From Chitinophagaceae bacterium (GTDB lineage: Bacteria; Bacteroidota; Bacteroidia; Chitinophagales; Chitinophagaceae), in assembly GCA_016787065.1 (NCBI GenBank), contig JAEUVD010000002.1, positions 124,001 to 188,000 on the forward strand: a stretch of 64,000 nt of DNA, in the 5' to 3' direction. Position 1 is the stretch's first letter. Every line of letters starts with the position of its first letter. The position numbers and the translations under genes are program-made. The notes below the pieces were generated by a model. The model searched no databases and was not told where the DNA came from. It worked only from the letters and a program-made list of their open reading frames with translations. Of this stretch, positions 44,889 through 53,612 are shown piece by piece.

Positions 44889-46010
44889 TTATAACGCCAC
44901 TTGTTGTTTAAAACGTTCCCATTGCAGTTGTTTAGCATAGCGTTGCTTTACTTCCTGAATAGCTTGGTGTTGCTGCTGATAAATGGTTTGATATTGTGCA
45001 ACTATACCTTTTAGGGAATTAATCGTTTTTCTGGCCCGATGAATATCGTAAGGGATATAATGCATCTGTTCCAAAAACCCTTCCGGATAATTACCGCGTT
45101 CTGAAATCAACAAGCTACCACAACCTAAAGCTTCAAATAAACGCATATTCGATTTAAAATGCACATTATGATTGCCATAACCATTAATCACAAATTTAGA
45201 TTGCCCGATGGTACTATAAAGTTGTTGTCCGTATATCGGTGGCAAAGCATGTTGCACTACAAAATCGGATGGAAATTTTTCATGTATTTTAGGTATTCCT
45301 ATGCCAAAAATTTTCTTTCGTACTTTTCTTGGCGATTGTAACTGCAAATGTATTTTTATGTTTAGATCTTTTTCTTCGCTGGCATACTTTAAAAGTTGTG
45401 TTACAAAATCGTTTCGATAACCTAAAATACGATTCAAAAACTGACCATAAAAAAGAATATCTATCGACTTATCCTTCTTGTCATACTGTTCCCAACGCGT
45501 ATCAAATGCCGGCTGCAGTTCGAATGCCTTTAGTTTTCTTTCGTTCCAATAAGATAAATAAGGACGATGTAAGGTTACACGCAAATCATAATCATTCAGT
45601 AACTCAGGTTGCTTTTCAATAATACCGTACCATGCTACTTTTTTGATAGAAGAAGCGATAGCATATTTCTGAATAAAATCCCTATCGAGCATAGCTGAAA
45701 AATCGTAGAACACATCCGGTTTATATTCTTCAATCTGCGCTCGTTTTATTTCTTGCAAATTATCTGTTTGCATGCCGTGCTCCTTCGCCCATAGTTTTTG
45801 CAATCGCTCGTAATTCCATAGTGTAAAAAACACTTCCTCCGTTTTACCTTCTAAGGCTGGTTGCAGAATGTAAGCAGAAGCATAACCATCCTCAATTAGT
45901 AAACGCTGGATGTCGTTAAAACTATGCCCTGATGCATCATGAATTCCATACTTTTCTTCGAACCAAGGAATGTGAGGATTGTACTTATGTATAGTTTGAA
46001 AAACGCGCAT
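44889..46010 (-). CDS. CgeB-like GT-B glycosyltransferase
   Basis: A 373-residue protein. The N-terminal half (RVFQTIHKYNPHIPWFEEKYG, PDVFYDFSAM, ASSIKKVAWYGI) resembles the DUF3880/CgeB acceptor domain. The C-terminal half has the Glyco_trans_1_2 pattern KFVINGYGNHNVHFKSNMRLFEALGCGSLLISERGNYPEGF. It is expected to be a cytoplasmic transferase, more divergent than the GT4 enzymes around it. It is packed between GT2 genes with no gap on either side. Confidence 0.75.
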   Translation of the reverse strand: MRVFQTIHKYNPHIPWFEEKYGIHDASGHSFNDIQRLLIEDGYASAYILQPALEGKTEEVFFTLWNYERLQKLWAKEHGMQTDNLQEIKRAQIEEYKPDVFYDFSAMLDRDFIQKYAIASSIKKVAWYGIIEKQPELLNDYDLRVTLHRPYLSYWNERKLKAFELQPAFDTRWEQYDKKDKSIDILFYGQFLNRILGYRNDFVTQLLKYASEEKDLNIKIHLQLQSPRKVRKKIFGIGIPKIHEKFPSDFVVQHALPPIYGQQLYSTIGQSKFVINGYGNHNVHFKSNMRLFEALGCGSLLISERGNYPEGFLEQMHYIPYDIHRARKTINSLKGIVAQYQTIYQQQHQAIQEVKQRYAKQLQWERFKQQVAL

Positions 46011-46014
46011 GCAG

Positions 46015-46929
46015 CTAGTTTTGAAGAAAGAGAAGTTTATCTTTTTGAAGAACTTGTTGTTTATATGCCATCATTTCATTCCATCGAGCATGAAGATGTT
46101 TAAAGAGTTTGTATGAATAATATGCGGGATATAGTTTAAAAGTCGATAGGCGTTGAACAATTTCCTTTCTGAAATTTTGCTTGAAATCGGATTGCGTATA
46201 ATGGAGCATCGGATTCATATAATAAACTTCCTTAGCCACACGTTTTAATTTTTTTTTCTTTTCCTCTGTAGTCACTTGCGGACGATCATGCACAAAATAC
46301 GTGTTCGTAAGCAGTCCTACTTGGTAACCATGATAATGGACGCGATGCACATAATCATTATCTTCTCCATAATGTTGAAAATACGGATTGAATCCACCAA
46401 CCACCTCCAATGTATTTCGATGCAACAACCATAACGCCGCATTTATAAACGGGATCTCCAACGGTGCGTTATTTTCAAGATGATTATCTTCTCTCACTAT
46501 ATCCTCCAAGTTAGGTAATGCAACACCACGGAGGTAATGTTGGAAAAAAACATCATAGCCAGAAAGGGAAGGTTGTACTTGCAAACAACTAAGTATACCA
46601 AAACGATCTTTATCCATGGCTGTGGTAAGCTTTGCTATGGTATTTGTTGCAAGCCAGGTATCTTGATTGAGTAACAGAAAATAAGTAAACTGTTGCTGAT
46701 ACGCTTGTTTTAAGGCGAGGTTATTTGCCTTGCCAAATCCCAAATTGCTATCAGAACAAGTTATCTGCACCTCAGGAAAATGCGTTTGAATATAATTTAC
46801 CGTACCATCTTTGGAGCCATTATCAACAACAAAAACAGTTGCCGATACCGAACTGTTTCTTACTGAAGTTAAACAGCGTTCCAACCATGGCATGGCATTA
46901 TACGTAACCATAATTATTGCAATGTGCAT
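46015..46929 (-). CDS. GT2-family glycosyltransferase (rhamnosyltransferase-like)
   Basis: A 304-residue GT-A enzyme: IAIIMVTYNAMPWLERCL, VFVVDNGSKDGTVNYI, SDSNLGFGKANNLALKQA and LLLNQDTWLATNTI (metal motif near residue 95), then VVGGFNPYFQHYGEDNDYVHRVHYHG. The NLGFGKANN and GEDNDY elements are typical of the rhamnosyl/abequosyl-like GT2 branch, though this does not fix the donor. A basic C-terminal helix could attach it to the membrane. Confidence 0.88.
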   Translation of the reverse strand: MHIAIIMVTYNAMPWLERCLTSVRNSSVSATVFVVDNGSKDGTVNYIQTHFPEVQITCSDSNLGFGKANNLALKQAYQQQFTYFLLLNQDTWLATNTIAKLTTAMDKDRFGILSCLQVQPSLSGYDVFFQHYLRGVALPNLEDIVREDNHLENNAPLEIPFINAALWLLHRNTLEVVGGFNPYFQHYGEDNDYVHRVHYHGYQVGLLTNTYFVHDRPQVTTEEKKKKLKRVAKEVYYMNPMLHYTQSDFKQNFRKEIVQRLSTFKLYPAYYSYKLFKHLHARWNEMMAYKQQVLQKDKLLFLQN

Positions 46930-46938
46930 CGTATATAC

Positions 46939-47820
46939 TTAAACGCCTAACAGCCGCTTACACTTACGGATCAAACGGGTTCTGAGAGAAAATTGAGTTC
47001 GCAAGTTATCTTGTAATTCCGGGTTGAGGAATTGAAAAAATTGAGTAAACAATAGTTTACGCCATTGTTTCTTTTCATCCAAACCATCATGCAAATGAAC
47101 TTGTGTAGCTTGCTGAGCATGTAAACGAAACGAAACCAACGCTTGTTCAAGCAGTATGATATCAAACTGTTTCATCATCCTATACCAATATTCATAATCT
47201 AAGGCTTGTTTGAGTTGGGTATTAAACCATCCTACCTTTTCCATAGCAGTACGTCGTAACATGACTGCCGTTGGCTCTCCGATTTTATTATTTCGTGGTG
47301 GAGAGAAAAATACCGGATCCGCTAAATCGTTCTTCGATAAACGCATGGGGTACACACGTGTTACTTCCAGTTCTTGTTGTAGGTTACTGAATTGTTGTAA
47401 CCAACGTTGGTTACTCTTGTTTGCCTCATCTCCTTCGATTAGAAACTTGCGCTTACAAGCTACCAATCCGACTTGCTGATACTCATTCAAAACATTCACC
47501 ATCAATTCCAAACATGTTGGTTCAAGAGTGTCATCCTGAAATAAAAATTTAATATAACCGCCATTAGCATGCTGTACACAATAATTCCAATTATCGCCGA
47601 TACGTTGCTGTTGATGTTTATAAATACTCACCGGAAAAGGTGATCGCTCTTTGAAGGCTTCGCATCGAACCAAGGTATCATCGCTAGAAGCATCATCACT
47701 AATAATCACTTCCACATTACGATAGCTTTGCTTTAGAATGCTTTCAAATGCCTCTTCAATAAATAAGGCCCCATTATATACAGGCATACAAATTGAAACT
47801 AGAACTTGCTCTTCCACCAT
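46939..47820 (-). CDS. GT2-family glycosyltransferase
   Basis: A 293-residue GT-A enzyme with VSICMPVYNGALFIEEAFESIL, VIISDDASSDDT, YIKFLFQDDTLEPTCLELM (metal motif near residue 95) and VGWFNTQLKQALDYEYWYRMM on the acceptor side. It overlaps the preceding GT2 gene by 22 bases. The two proteins resemble each other in their first 100 residues, so a local duplication is possible. Confidence 0.88.
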   Translation of the reverse strand: MVEEQVLVSICMPVYNGALFIEEAFESILKQSYRNVEVIISDDASSDDTLVRCEAFKERSPFPVSIYKHQQQRIGDNWNYCVQHANGGYIKFLFQDDTLEPTCLELMVNVLNEYQQVGLVACKRKFLIEGDEANKSNQRWLQQFSNLQQELEVTRVYPMRLSKNDLADPVFFSPPRNNKIGEPTAVMLRRTAMEKVGWFNTQLKQALDYEYWYRMMKQFDIILLEQALVSFRLHAQQATQVHLHDGLDEKKQWRKLLFTQFFQFLNPELQDNLRTQFSLRTRLIRKCKRLLGV

Positions 47821-48761
47821 TTCGTTTTACTTCTGCGCAATAATTCCTGAATCAATGTTTTACTTTGAGTATGTTGTATCGCTTGCTTTCGCCAGTGCTT
47901 CACTTCATTGAGTAAATACTGCTCTACTTCGTGTTTCCAGAAGTTGGAGTATTGTATTCTAGCAAGATCATCTGTCGATAATTCGCCAATAACCTTTTTC
48001 AAAAAACCGAATACTCTTCCTTTCAAAATTTGCTGCACATCCGGCAAATTATTTAAGGCGTCATGAATGACTTCCATACTTCGAATGGTGTTTACTATTC
48101 GCGTATGTTGTTGCTGCGTACTCCACGAACCTACCTGTTTACGGTAAACCGCCATCGATTCATTAAGGTATTTTAACTTGCCAAATTGCGCTACATAGAG
48201 ATATACAAATAAATCGCCTAACGGACTATCCGCATGGCTTTCCGGCATGTGTGCATACGCTGTTCTAAACATAACGGATGGTGTACGTATGTAATTTCCT
48301 TTGGCCGCCAAATCGATGATGGTTTCGTGTTCCTGTGGTAATACCATGTAATCATCACCACCTTCAACATCTACCTTATGAAAACAAAGCGCATACTCCG
48401 GATGCGCTTCTAAAAACGTAAGTTGCTTTTGTAATTTATGCTCACTGGTCCAATAGTCGTCACCTTCACACAAGGCCAAATACTTACCTGACGCCCGGGT
48501 AAAATTATAACGTGCCATGAAGCCACGTACGCCCTTGCTATACTGATTTTCCTGTTGATAAATAGGCTTAATTATTGCGGGATATTTTTTCTGATACGCT
48601 TCAATAATTTCCCTTGTTCCATCAGTTGATGCATCATCATGGATTAAGATTTCCAAATCAAAATCTCCCTGCTGCATTAAAAAACCATCTAAGCAAGCTT
48701 GTATGTACTTAACCTGATTGAAGGTTACACAGGAAATTGAAACTAAAAGGTTAGCCGACAT
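47799..48761 (-). CDS. GT2-family glycosyltransferase
   Basis: A 320-residue GT-A enzyme: VSISCVTFNQVKYIQACLDGFLMQ, LIHDDASTDGTREII, YLALCEGDDYWTSEHKLQKQ (metal motif near residue 98) and SVMFRTAYAHM. The EGDDYW form of the acidic motif is common in capsule and O-antigen GT2 enzymes of Bacteroidota. It is followed immediately by another GT2 gene. Donor unknown. Confidence 0.88.
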   Translation of the reverse strand: MSANLLVSISCVTFNQVKYIQACLDGFLMQQGDFDLEILIHDDASTDGTREIIEAYQKKYPAIIKPIYQQENQYSKGVRGFMARYNFTRASGKYLALCEGDDYWTSEHKLQKQLTFLEAHPEYALCFHKVDVEGGDDYMVLPQEHETIIDLAAKGNYIRTPSVMFRTAYAHMPESHADSPLGDLFVYLYVAQFGKLKYLNESMAVYRKQVGSWSTQQQHTRIVNTIRSMEVIHDALNNLPDVQQILKGRVFGFLKKVIGELSTDDLARIQYSNFWKHEVEQYLLNEVKHWRKQAIQHTQSKTLIQELLRRSKTKWWKSKF

Positions 48762-48764
48762 AGT

Positions 48765-49850
48765 TTAAATAAACGAACCCAATTCAGGTTCCTGATGCGA
48801 CGCAACCCATGTAGGAATGCCGTCAATATCACGCAGTAACAAATTATCCGGTGGAAATTTACGTTCCAACTCGTTCGACAATAAATCTTCTTTTCCAAGA
48901 ACCAGAAGCAATTGATATGCTGCCAAGTTAAAACCGGCAGAGGCAAATGCTGAGGTAGCCGCCACATGACGAATGTTAATCTCCGTTATAAAAGGTTTGC
49001 CCTCTTTGTCGGCCTTCATATCAACAGCAACAATACCGTTCATTTCAATATTATAATCGGTACATATTTTTTGAATCGCTTGGGTGGCCACTTCCACTAA
49101 AGCAGGTTGATTAATTAATTTTCCTTTAGCGATATTACCTGTTACCCCTGACGGAGCAACACGTCCCATGAAGTAAACTAAACGCTCATAACACGCAATT
49201 TTTTTAAGGGTGCCATGATGATAAAGTAAATGACAAGCAAAATTTCCCCCTTCTAAAAATTCGGTTAGCATGAACTGATCAATAGCCGGGTTGAGTATAA
49301 CCCAAGCTTTAAGTTCTTCTGCATTTTGTACTTTGAGGGCACCTTTACCACTTGTGCTACCGGAAGAAAAATCACGAATCCATAATGGATACTCCTGATT
49401 GAATTTGTCGGTGTTACCTTGTAGCAACTGCTCTCTAGAAACAATAGCATAACGCGGAATCCATCCGGTTCCTTCCAAATTTTTATACAGTGTGGCCTTG
49501 TTAATCGAATTCTCGCAGAAGGCTAAAGGCGGCACTACATACTTTACTGGAAACGATTGTTTAGCCCAAGTAAGCACCTCCAATTCAGGAATAATGATAG
49601 CCACGTCGATACGTTCTTTTTCCAGAATAGCTATCATCATTGTGCTATAACTCGCATGATGTGTATGAGGTACTTTATAAATTTTCTCATATAAACCTTC
49701 ATACAGTCCATACGTATTCTCACAAGTATCGGTACCTATTAATGCCGAAGTGGCAAATTCTTCCGACATGCGAAGCGAACGCACCACCGCACGTGACGTA
49801 ACGCCGCAAGCACCGGTAATTAATACGCGTAGATTATCAAAACTTGCCAT
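48765..49850 (-). CDS. ATP-grasp family ligase
   Basis: A 361-residue cytoplasmic protein. An N-terminal Rossmann-like pre-ATP-grasp domain (VLITGACGVTSRAVVRSLRMSE) is followed by an ATP-grasp fold (ATLYKNLEGTGWIPRYAIV; PLWIRDFSSGSTSGKGALKV as the ATP loop; FMLTEFLEGGNFACHLLYHHG; AVDMKADKEGKPFITEINIRHVAATSAFASAG with the metal-binding Glu-Asn pair). Such carbamoyl-phosphate-synthase-like enzymes join a carboxylate to an amine. In this place it may attach an amino acid to an amino or uronic sugar. It overlaps the acetyltransferase gene by 14 bases. Confidence 0.8.
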   Translation of the reverse strand: MASFDNLRVLITGACGVTSRAVVRSLRMSEEFATSALIGTDTCENTYGLYEGLYEKIYKVPHTHHASYSTMMIAILEKERIDVAIIIPELEVLTWAKQSFPVKYVVPPLAFCENSINKATLYKNLEGTGWIPRYAIVSREQLLQGNTDKFNQEYPLWIRDFSSGSTSGKGALKVQNAEELKAWVILNPAIDQFMLTEFLEGGNFACHLLYHHGTLKKIACYERLVYFMGRVAPSGVTGNIAKGKLINQPALVEVATQAIQKICTDYNIEMNGIVAVDMKADKEGKPFITEINIRHVAATSAFASAGFNLAAYQLLLVLGKEDLLSNELERKFPPDNLLLRDIDGIPTWVASHQEPELGSFI

Positions 49851-50487
49851 CTTTTATTTTTTTAAGTGCTTCAATTGTTTCTTGGGTCACTTCCTTCTCT
49901 TTAAATAATGGAAGTGCTTGTTTAAATTTTGCTTCCTCCCAATGCCACCACGCCAGTTCGATTAACGCATCCTGGATATCTTTCGGGAAACGAAATCGAA
50001 TGATACGTGCCGGAGAACCCGCAACTATAGCAAAGGGCGGAACAGATTTCGTAACAACAGAATTCGCTCCAACCACAGCACCATCACCTATATGCACACC
50101 ACGTAAAATAGTAGTACCACAACCTATCCAAACATCATTTCCAATAGTACATGGTTTATCGAAAGGCGAATACACCTTCTCTTCTAACAGTTTAAATGTT
50201 TCGGTGGAAATTAAAAAACTATGCGTAGTGAGTCGATTAAAATCATGTTCTTCCGGACCTAAACTACAACCCCAACTGATTGAACTGAAATTACCAATCG
50301 TTACTGATTTTACAACAGAGAACTGAGAAATGTATGAGTATATTCCGAGCTTACTATAAGTAAGGGTGCTAAACTTGCCAATGAAATTATGTCCTTGTAA
50401 CTCCGATTGTACTACCGTTGCGAAATCATGCACATTCGAAGTTTCGGCAATGTTAGATTGTTTTACGTTGGCAGATTCGGCTATCAT
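49837..50487 (-). CDS. CatB-type (XAT) acetyltransferase
   Basis: A 216-residue left-handed beta-helix acetyltransferase. Hexapeptide repeats (VVQSELQGHNFIGKFSTLTYSKLGIYSYISQFSVVKSVTIGNFSSIS) are followed by WGCSLGPEEHDFNRLTTHSF, the active-site loop with His of the xenobiotic-acetyltransferase branch. CTIGNDVWIGCGTTILRGVHIGDGAVVGANSVVTKSVPPFAIVAGSPARII is the standard helix end. Likely O- or N-acetylates a sugar residue. It begins two bases after the DegT stop. Confidence 0.88.
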   Translation of the reverse strand: MIAESANVKQSNIAETSNVHDFATVVQSELQGHNFIGKFSTLTYSKLGIYSYISQFSVVKSVTIGNFSSISWGCSLGPEEHDFNRLTTHSFLISTETFKLLEEKVYSPFDKPCTIGNDVWIGCGTTILRGVHIGDGAVVGANSVVTKSVPPFAIVAGSPARIIRFRFPKDIQDALIELAWWHWEEAKFKQALPLFKEKEVTQETIEALKKIKDGKF

Positions 50488-50489
50488 TC

Positions 50490-51563
50490 TTACAGATTTG
50501 CTAACACTAAACGTACGATTCGTTCAATATCTTGTTTTGAAAGTTCATGGTACAAAGGCAAACAAAGTACGCGTGAAGCTAATGATTCAGCAACAGGCAT
50601 AGCAGGTGCTGTTACATAAGGCAATTTATTTAAACTAGGATAGAAGTATCGACGCGGAAATATTTCATCTGCGTTTAATGCTTGCACCACCTGCAATAGT
50701 TGTTTCTCCGTTTTAAATACCACCGGAAAATAATGATAGTTCCAATCTGTATGTTCTCTTAGGTGCATTATTTGCAGTGCGTCGTTTGGCAATAAAGTGC
50801 GGTAATACGTAACTGCATTTTTCCTTGCCTCCAAAATTTCAGGTAAATGATCGAATACGGCTAACCCCATGGCAGCTTGCAACTCGCTTGTTTTCGCATT
50901 GATACCTAAACCATGAAATTCGAGCGGACCATTATGTCCGAAGTTATGATGATAGAATAACTTTTCTTGTAAAGCCTCTTGTTGCGTTATCCAACACCCT
51001 CCTTCACCTGTATGAAATAATTTAGTTGCATGAAAGCTACAGGTACTTACATCACCCCAATTAAATATACTTTGGTTTTTATACTGTACACCAAAGCAAT
51101 GCGCGGCGTCATAAATAACTTTGAGTTGGTGTTTTGAAGCAATCTCTTGAATTCTCTCTACAGCGCACGGGTTACCAAATACATGGGTTGCGAGTATAGC
51201 GCATGTACGCGGCGTAATGGCTTCTTCAATTAGTTCTTCGTTGATCGTCCAATGCTGCGGATCAATATCCACAAATACCGGAGTTGCTTGTTCCCAAACG
51301 ATAGAGGATACGGTAGCAACATAACTAAAGGGTGTGGTAATTATTTCTCCTCGTAGTTCGAGCGCTTTGATGGCTATCTGTATCGGTAGCGTTCCATTCG
51401 TTGTTATGGTAAGATGTGGCACACCCAAATAATTTTTTAACTTCTCTTCGAGTTCTTTGAGCAGTGCTCCACGATTGGTAAGCCATTTATTATTCCAAAC
51501 TTGCTGCAATAAGTTTTGGTATTCAGCTAGTGGGGGTAAGAAGGTTTGAGTAACAGGAATCAT
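50490..51563 (-). CDS. DegT/DnrJ/EryC1/StrS-family sugar aminotransferase
   Basis: A 357-residue PLP enzyme for amino-sugar synthesis. Motifs: IPVTQTFLPPLAEY, NNKWLTNRGALLKELEEKLKNYLGV, TTNGTLPIQIAIKAL, VIYDAAHCFGV (PLP Asp) and CSFHATKLFHTGEGGC with the PLP Lys. The form CSFHATKxxHTGEGG is frequent in enzymes acting on 4-keto-6-deoxy sugars. It overlaps the FkbM gene by one base. Third aminotransferase-type gene of the locus counting RffA and the FdtB-like gene. Confidence 0.88.
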   Translation of the reverse strand: MIPVTQTFLPPLAEYQNLLQQVWNNKWLTNRGALLKELEEKLKNYLGVPHLTITTNGTLPIQIAIKALELRGEIITTPFSYVATVSSIVWEQATPVFVDIDPQHWTINEELIEEAITPRTCAILATHVFGNPCAVERIQEIASKHQLKVIYDAAHCFGVQYKNQSIFNWGDVSTCSFHATKLFHTGEGGCWITQQEALQEKLFYHHNFGHNGPLEFHGLGINAKTSELQAAMGLAVFDHLPEILEARKNAVTYYRTLLPNDALQIMHLREHTDWNYHYFPVVFKTEKQLLQVVQALNADEIFPRRYFYPSLNKLPYVTAPAMPVAESLASRVLCLPLYHELSKQDIERIVRLVLANL

Positions 51564-52324
51564 TAGGTGCGTGGTACCTTATAGTGATCAACAATACCGC
51601 CTTTACGGATGAAGGCCATTTCAACCAACCACAGCACCTCTTGCGCGAACGGACGGTTCAGATCAGTGATGTCGTAAAATCTGTAACCATGTTTTTCCAT
51701 GAGTTGCATCATACGCAAAACGGTATTTTTCATGTCCAGATTATTTACGGTAGCTTCTACCAAAAAAACTTCTGCGGTACCTAACAAGTTCCCGGCGCCT
51801 TCTATCACTTCTTCATCCAAACCTTCCGCATCAATCTTAATTAAATCCGGACGAGGCCAATCCGTTTTGTCTTCTGCAAGTGACGCTAGTGTAACCACCG
51901 GAATTTTTATTTGCTGATAACCACGTTGCTGTGCTTCTTCTTCTGTAAATCGGAAACTACAACTATCGTCTCGCTCATGCAAGGTAAACGCAAACGACCC
52001 TGCTTCTTTACCAACACCAACTGCCTTATACCTGATATTTGCATTGGCATCTAACAACGTTTGAAAATGAGGTTTGAGTCGTTCTTGAGGTTCTATTAAA
52101 GTAAACTTTGAATTAGGGAAGAAGCGAAGTGCTTCGCGAGTCCAATGACCCTTGTTAGCTCCGATATCAATAATATGTTTGGGCTGAAACCCCGCCTGCA
52201 ACAAGTTATTAAAAACGGTATGCAAGAGTTGCTGTTTCTCCGAATTTTTTTTTGGTTTGGCAGGCTGAAGTCGAATCAACTTGTAACCAAAAACATTAAT
52301 TATTTTTTGTAAAATTTGTTTCAA
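51563..52324 (-). CDS. FkbM-family methyltransferase
   Basis: A 253-residue SAM-dependent O-methyltransferase. SAM motif HIIDIGANKGHWTREALRFFPNSKFTLIEP near residue 60, then VVTLASLAE and LIKIDAEGLDEEVIEGAGNLL, the FkbM signature. It probably methylates a sugar hydroxyl, perhaps as a chain cap; the Wzt protein next to it has a terminal-recognition domain. The start is taken as TTG (52322-52324), the only start near the conserved N-terminus. Confidence 0.85.
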   Translation of the reverse strand: MKQILQKIINVFGYKLIRLQPAKPKKNSEKQQLLHTVFNNLLQAGFQPKHIIDIGANKGHWTREALRFFPNSKFTLIEPQERLKPHFQTLLDANANIRYKAVGVGKEAGSFAFTLHERDDSCSFRFTEEEAQQRGYQQIKIPVVTLASLAEDKTDWPRPDLIKIDAEGLDEEVIEGAGNLLGTAEVFLVEATVNNLDMKNTVLRMMQLMEKHGYRFYDITDLNRPFAQEVLWLVEMAFIRKGGIVDHYKVPRT

Positions 52325-52334
52325 TTTTTTTCAT

Positions 52335-53603
52335 TTATCGAATCACCCAATCAAAAATAGGTTTCACAAAGCCGGGTTCCTTCCCCATAAAACCTCCTAA
52401 CTTTCGTTCGCCTTGTTGCACATGAATAGCCATGATATCTTTCTCTACAAATAAAGTGGTTTTTGAATTTTCGATGTAATACATCGAAAGATAATAACTA
52501 CCAATATTTAAAAACCCTGCCGGTATGGTACAACTCACTTCATTTAAACCTTCATGCAATGGTTGCTGATGGCGAAAGTTAGCATGACTAAATGTAAATA
52601 AGGTTATGCCTTCTTCGTTATTCATTACAAACGTTATTTTCTTGTTTGCTGCTTCCTTCTTGACTGTTATAGTTACAACGAGTTGTATTGCTTTGTATTC
52701 ATCGATAATATCATCTTGAGTACCTTCAACATTCCGAACTTCTAATTGATGAAGTTGAAAGTAATCATTATGATATTCATCATTAAAATGTTTAACCAAA
52801 TTGGTTTCCGAGGAGCCCTGCATATAATACCCAACGCTGGAGGTTGCATCGCCGGTATATTTTACCATGCCATGTTCTAATACTAAGCCACGGTTACAAA
52901 GTGTTTTTACGGCTGCCATATTATGACTAACAAATAACACCGTTCTACCTTCGCCGCGACTCACGTCGCCCATTTTTCCTAAACAACTTTTTTGAAATTC
53001 TGCATCCCCAACGGCCAATACTTCATCCACAATTAAAATTTCGCTTTCCAGATGGGCCGCTACAGCAAAAGCCAAGCGAACATACATACCTGATGAATAC
53101 CGTTTCACCGGTGTATCAATATAACGTTCAACACCACTAAAGGCAACAATCTCATCGAACTTGCGTTTGATTTCATGCTTGCGCATTCCCAAGATAGCGC
53201 CGTTTAAGTAAATATTCTCTCGACCCGTCATTTCAGGATGAAAACCAGTACCTACTTCCAAGAGTGATGCGATTCGACCTTTGGTATAGATTTTACCCGT
53301 TGTTGGCATGGTTACTCTACTCAGTAATTTAAGTAGTGTAGATTTACCGGCACCGTTTCTACCAATAATACCAACGGCATCGCCTTGATTAATTTCAAAA
53401 TTCACATCGCGTAACGACCAAACATAATCACTTGATCCTTTATTGGAACGATCATTCACATCGCCAAGTTTTAAGTAAGGATCTTCCTTTCCGCGCACAC
53501 GATGCCACCAACGATTCAAATCATGACTCACCGTTCCCGTTCCAATTTTACCGAGCCTGTATTGCTTGGAAATATGTTCTGCTTTTATTACCGCGCGCTG
53601 CAT
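52335..53603 (-). CDS. wzt: ABC-type polysaccharide exporter, ATPase with Wzt C-terminal domain
   Basis: A 422-residue ATPase. Walker A GRNGAGKSTLLKLLSRV, signature YSSGMYVRLAFAVAA, Walker B ILIVDEVLAVGDAEF and the H-loop VLFVSHNMAAV are all intact. Residues from about 285 on form a beta-sandwich like Wzt-C (LHQLEVRNVEGTQDD, AIQLVVTITVKK, VSCTIPAGFLNIGSYYLSMYY), which in E. coli O9a binds the modified end of the glycan. It therefore drives export of complete, lipid-linked chains through the neighbouring permease. It lies 9 bases after wzm. Confidence 0.93.
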   Translation of the reverse strand: MQRAVIKAEHISKQYRLGKIGTGTVSHDLNRWWHRVRGKEDPYLKLGDVNDRSNKGSSDYVWSLRDVNFEINQGDAVGIIGRNGAGKSTLLKLLSRVTMPTTGKIYTKGRIASLLEVGTGFHPEMTGRENIYLNGAILGMRKHEIKRKFDEIVAFSGVERYIDTPVKRYSSGMYVRLAFAVAAHLESEILIVDEVLAVGDAEFQKSCLGKMGDVSRGEGRTVLFVSHNMAAVKTLCNRGLVLEHGMVKYTGDATSSVGYYMQGSSETNLVKHFNDEYHNDYFQLHQLEVRNVEGTQDDIIDEYKAIQLVVTITVKKEAANKKITFVMNNEEGITLFTFSHANFRHQQPLHEGLNEVSCTIPAGFLNIGSYYLSMYYIENSKTTLFVEKDIMAIHVQQGERKLGGFMGKEPGFVKPIFDWVIR

Positions 53604-53612
53604 TTATTTGAA

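Noticed and set aside
49844..50326. 160-codon frame opposite the CatB-type acetyltransferase
   Set aside because: Shadow of a gene with clear hexapeptide motifs; composition does not look like protein.
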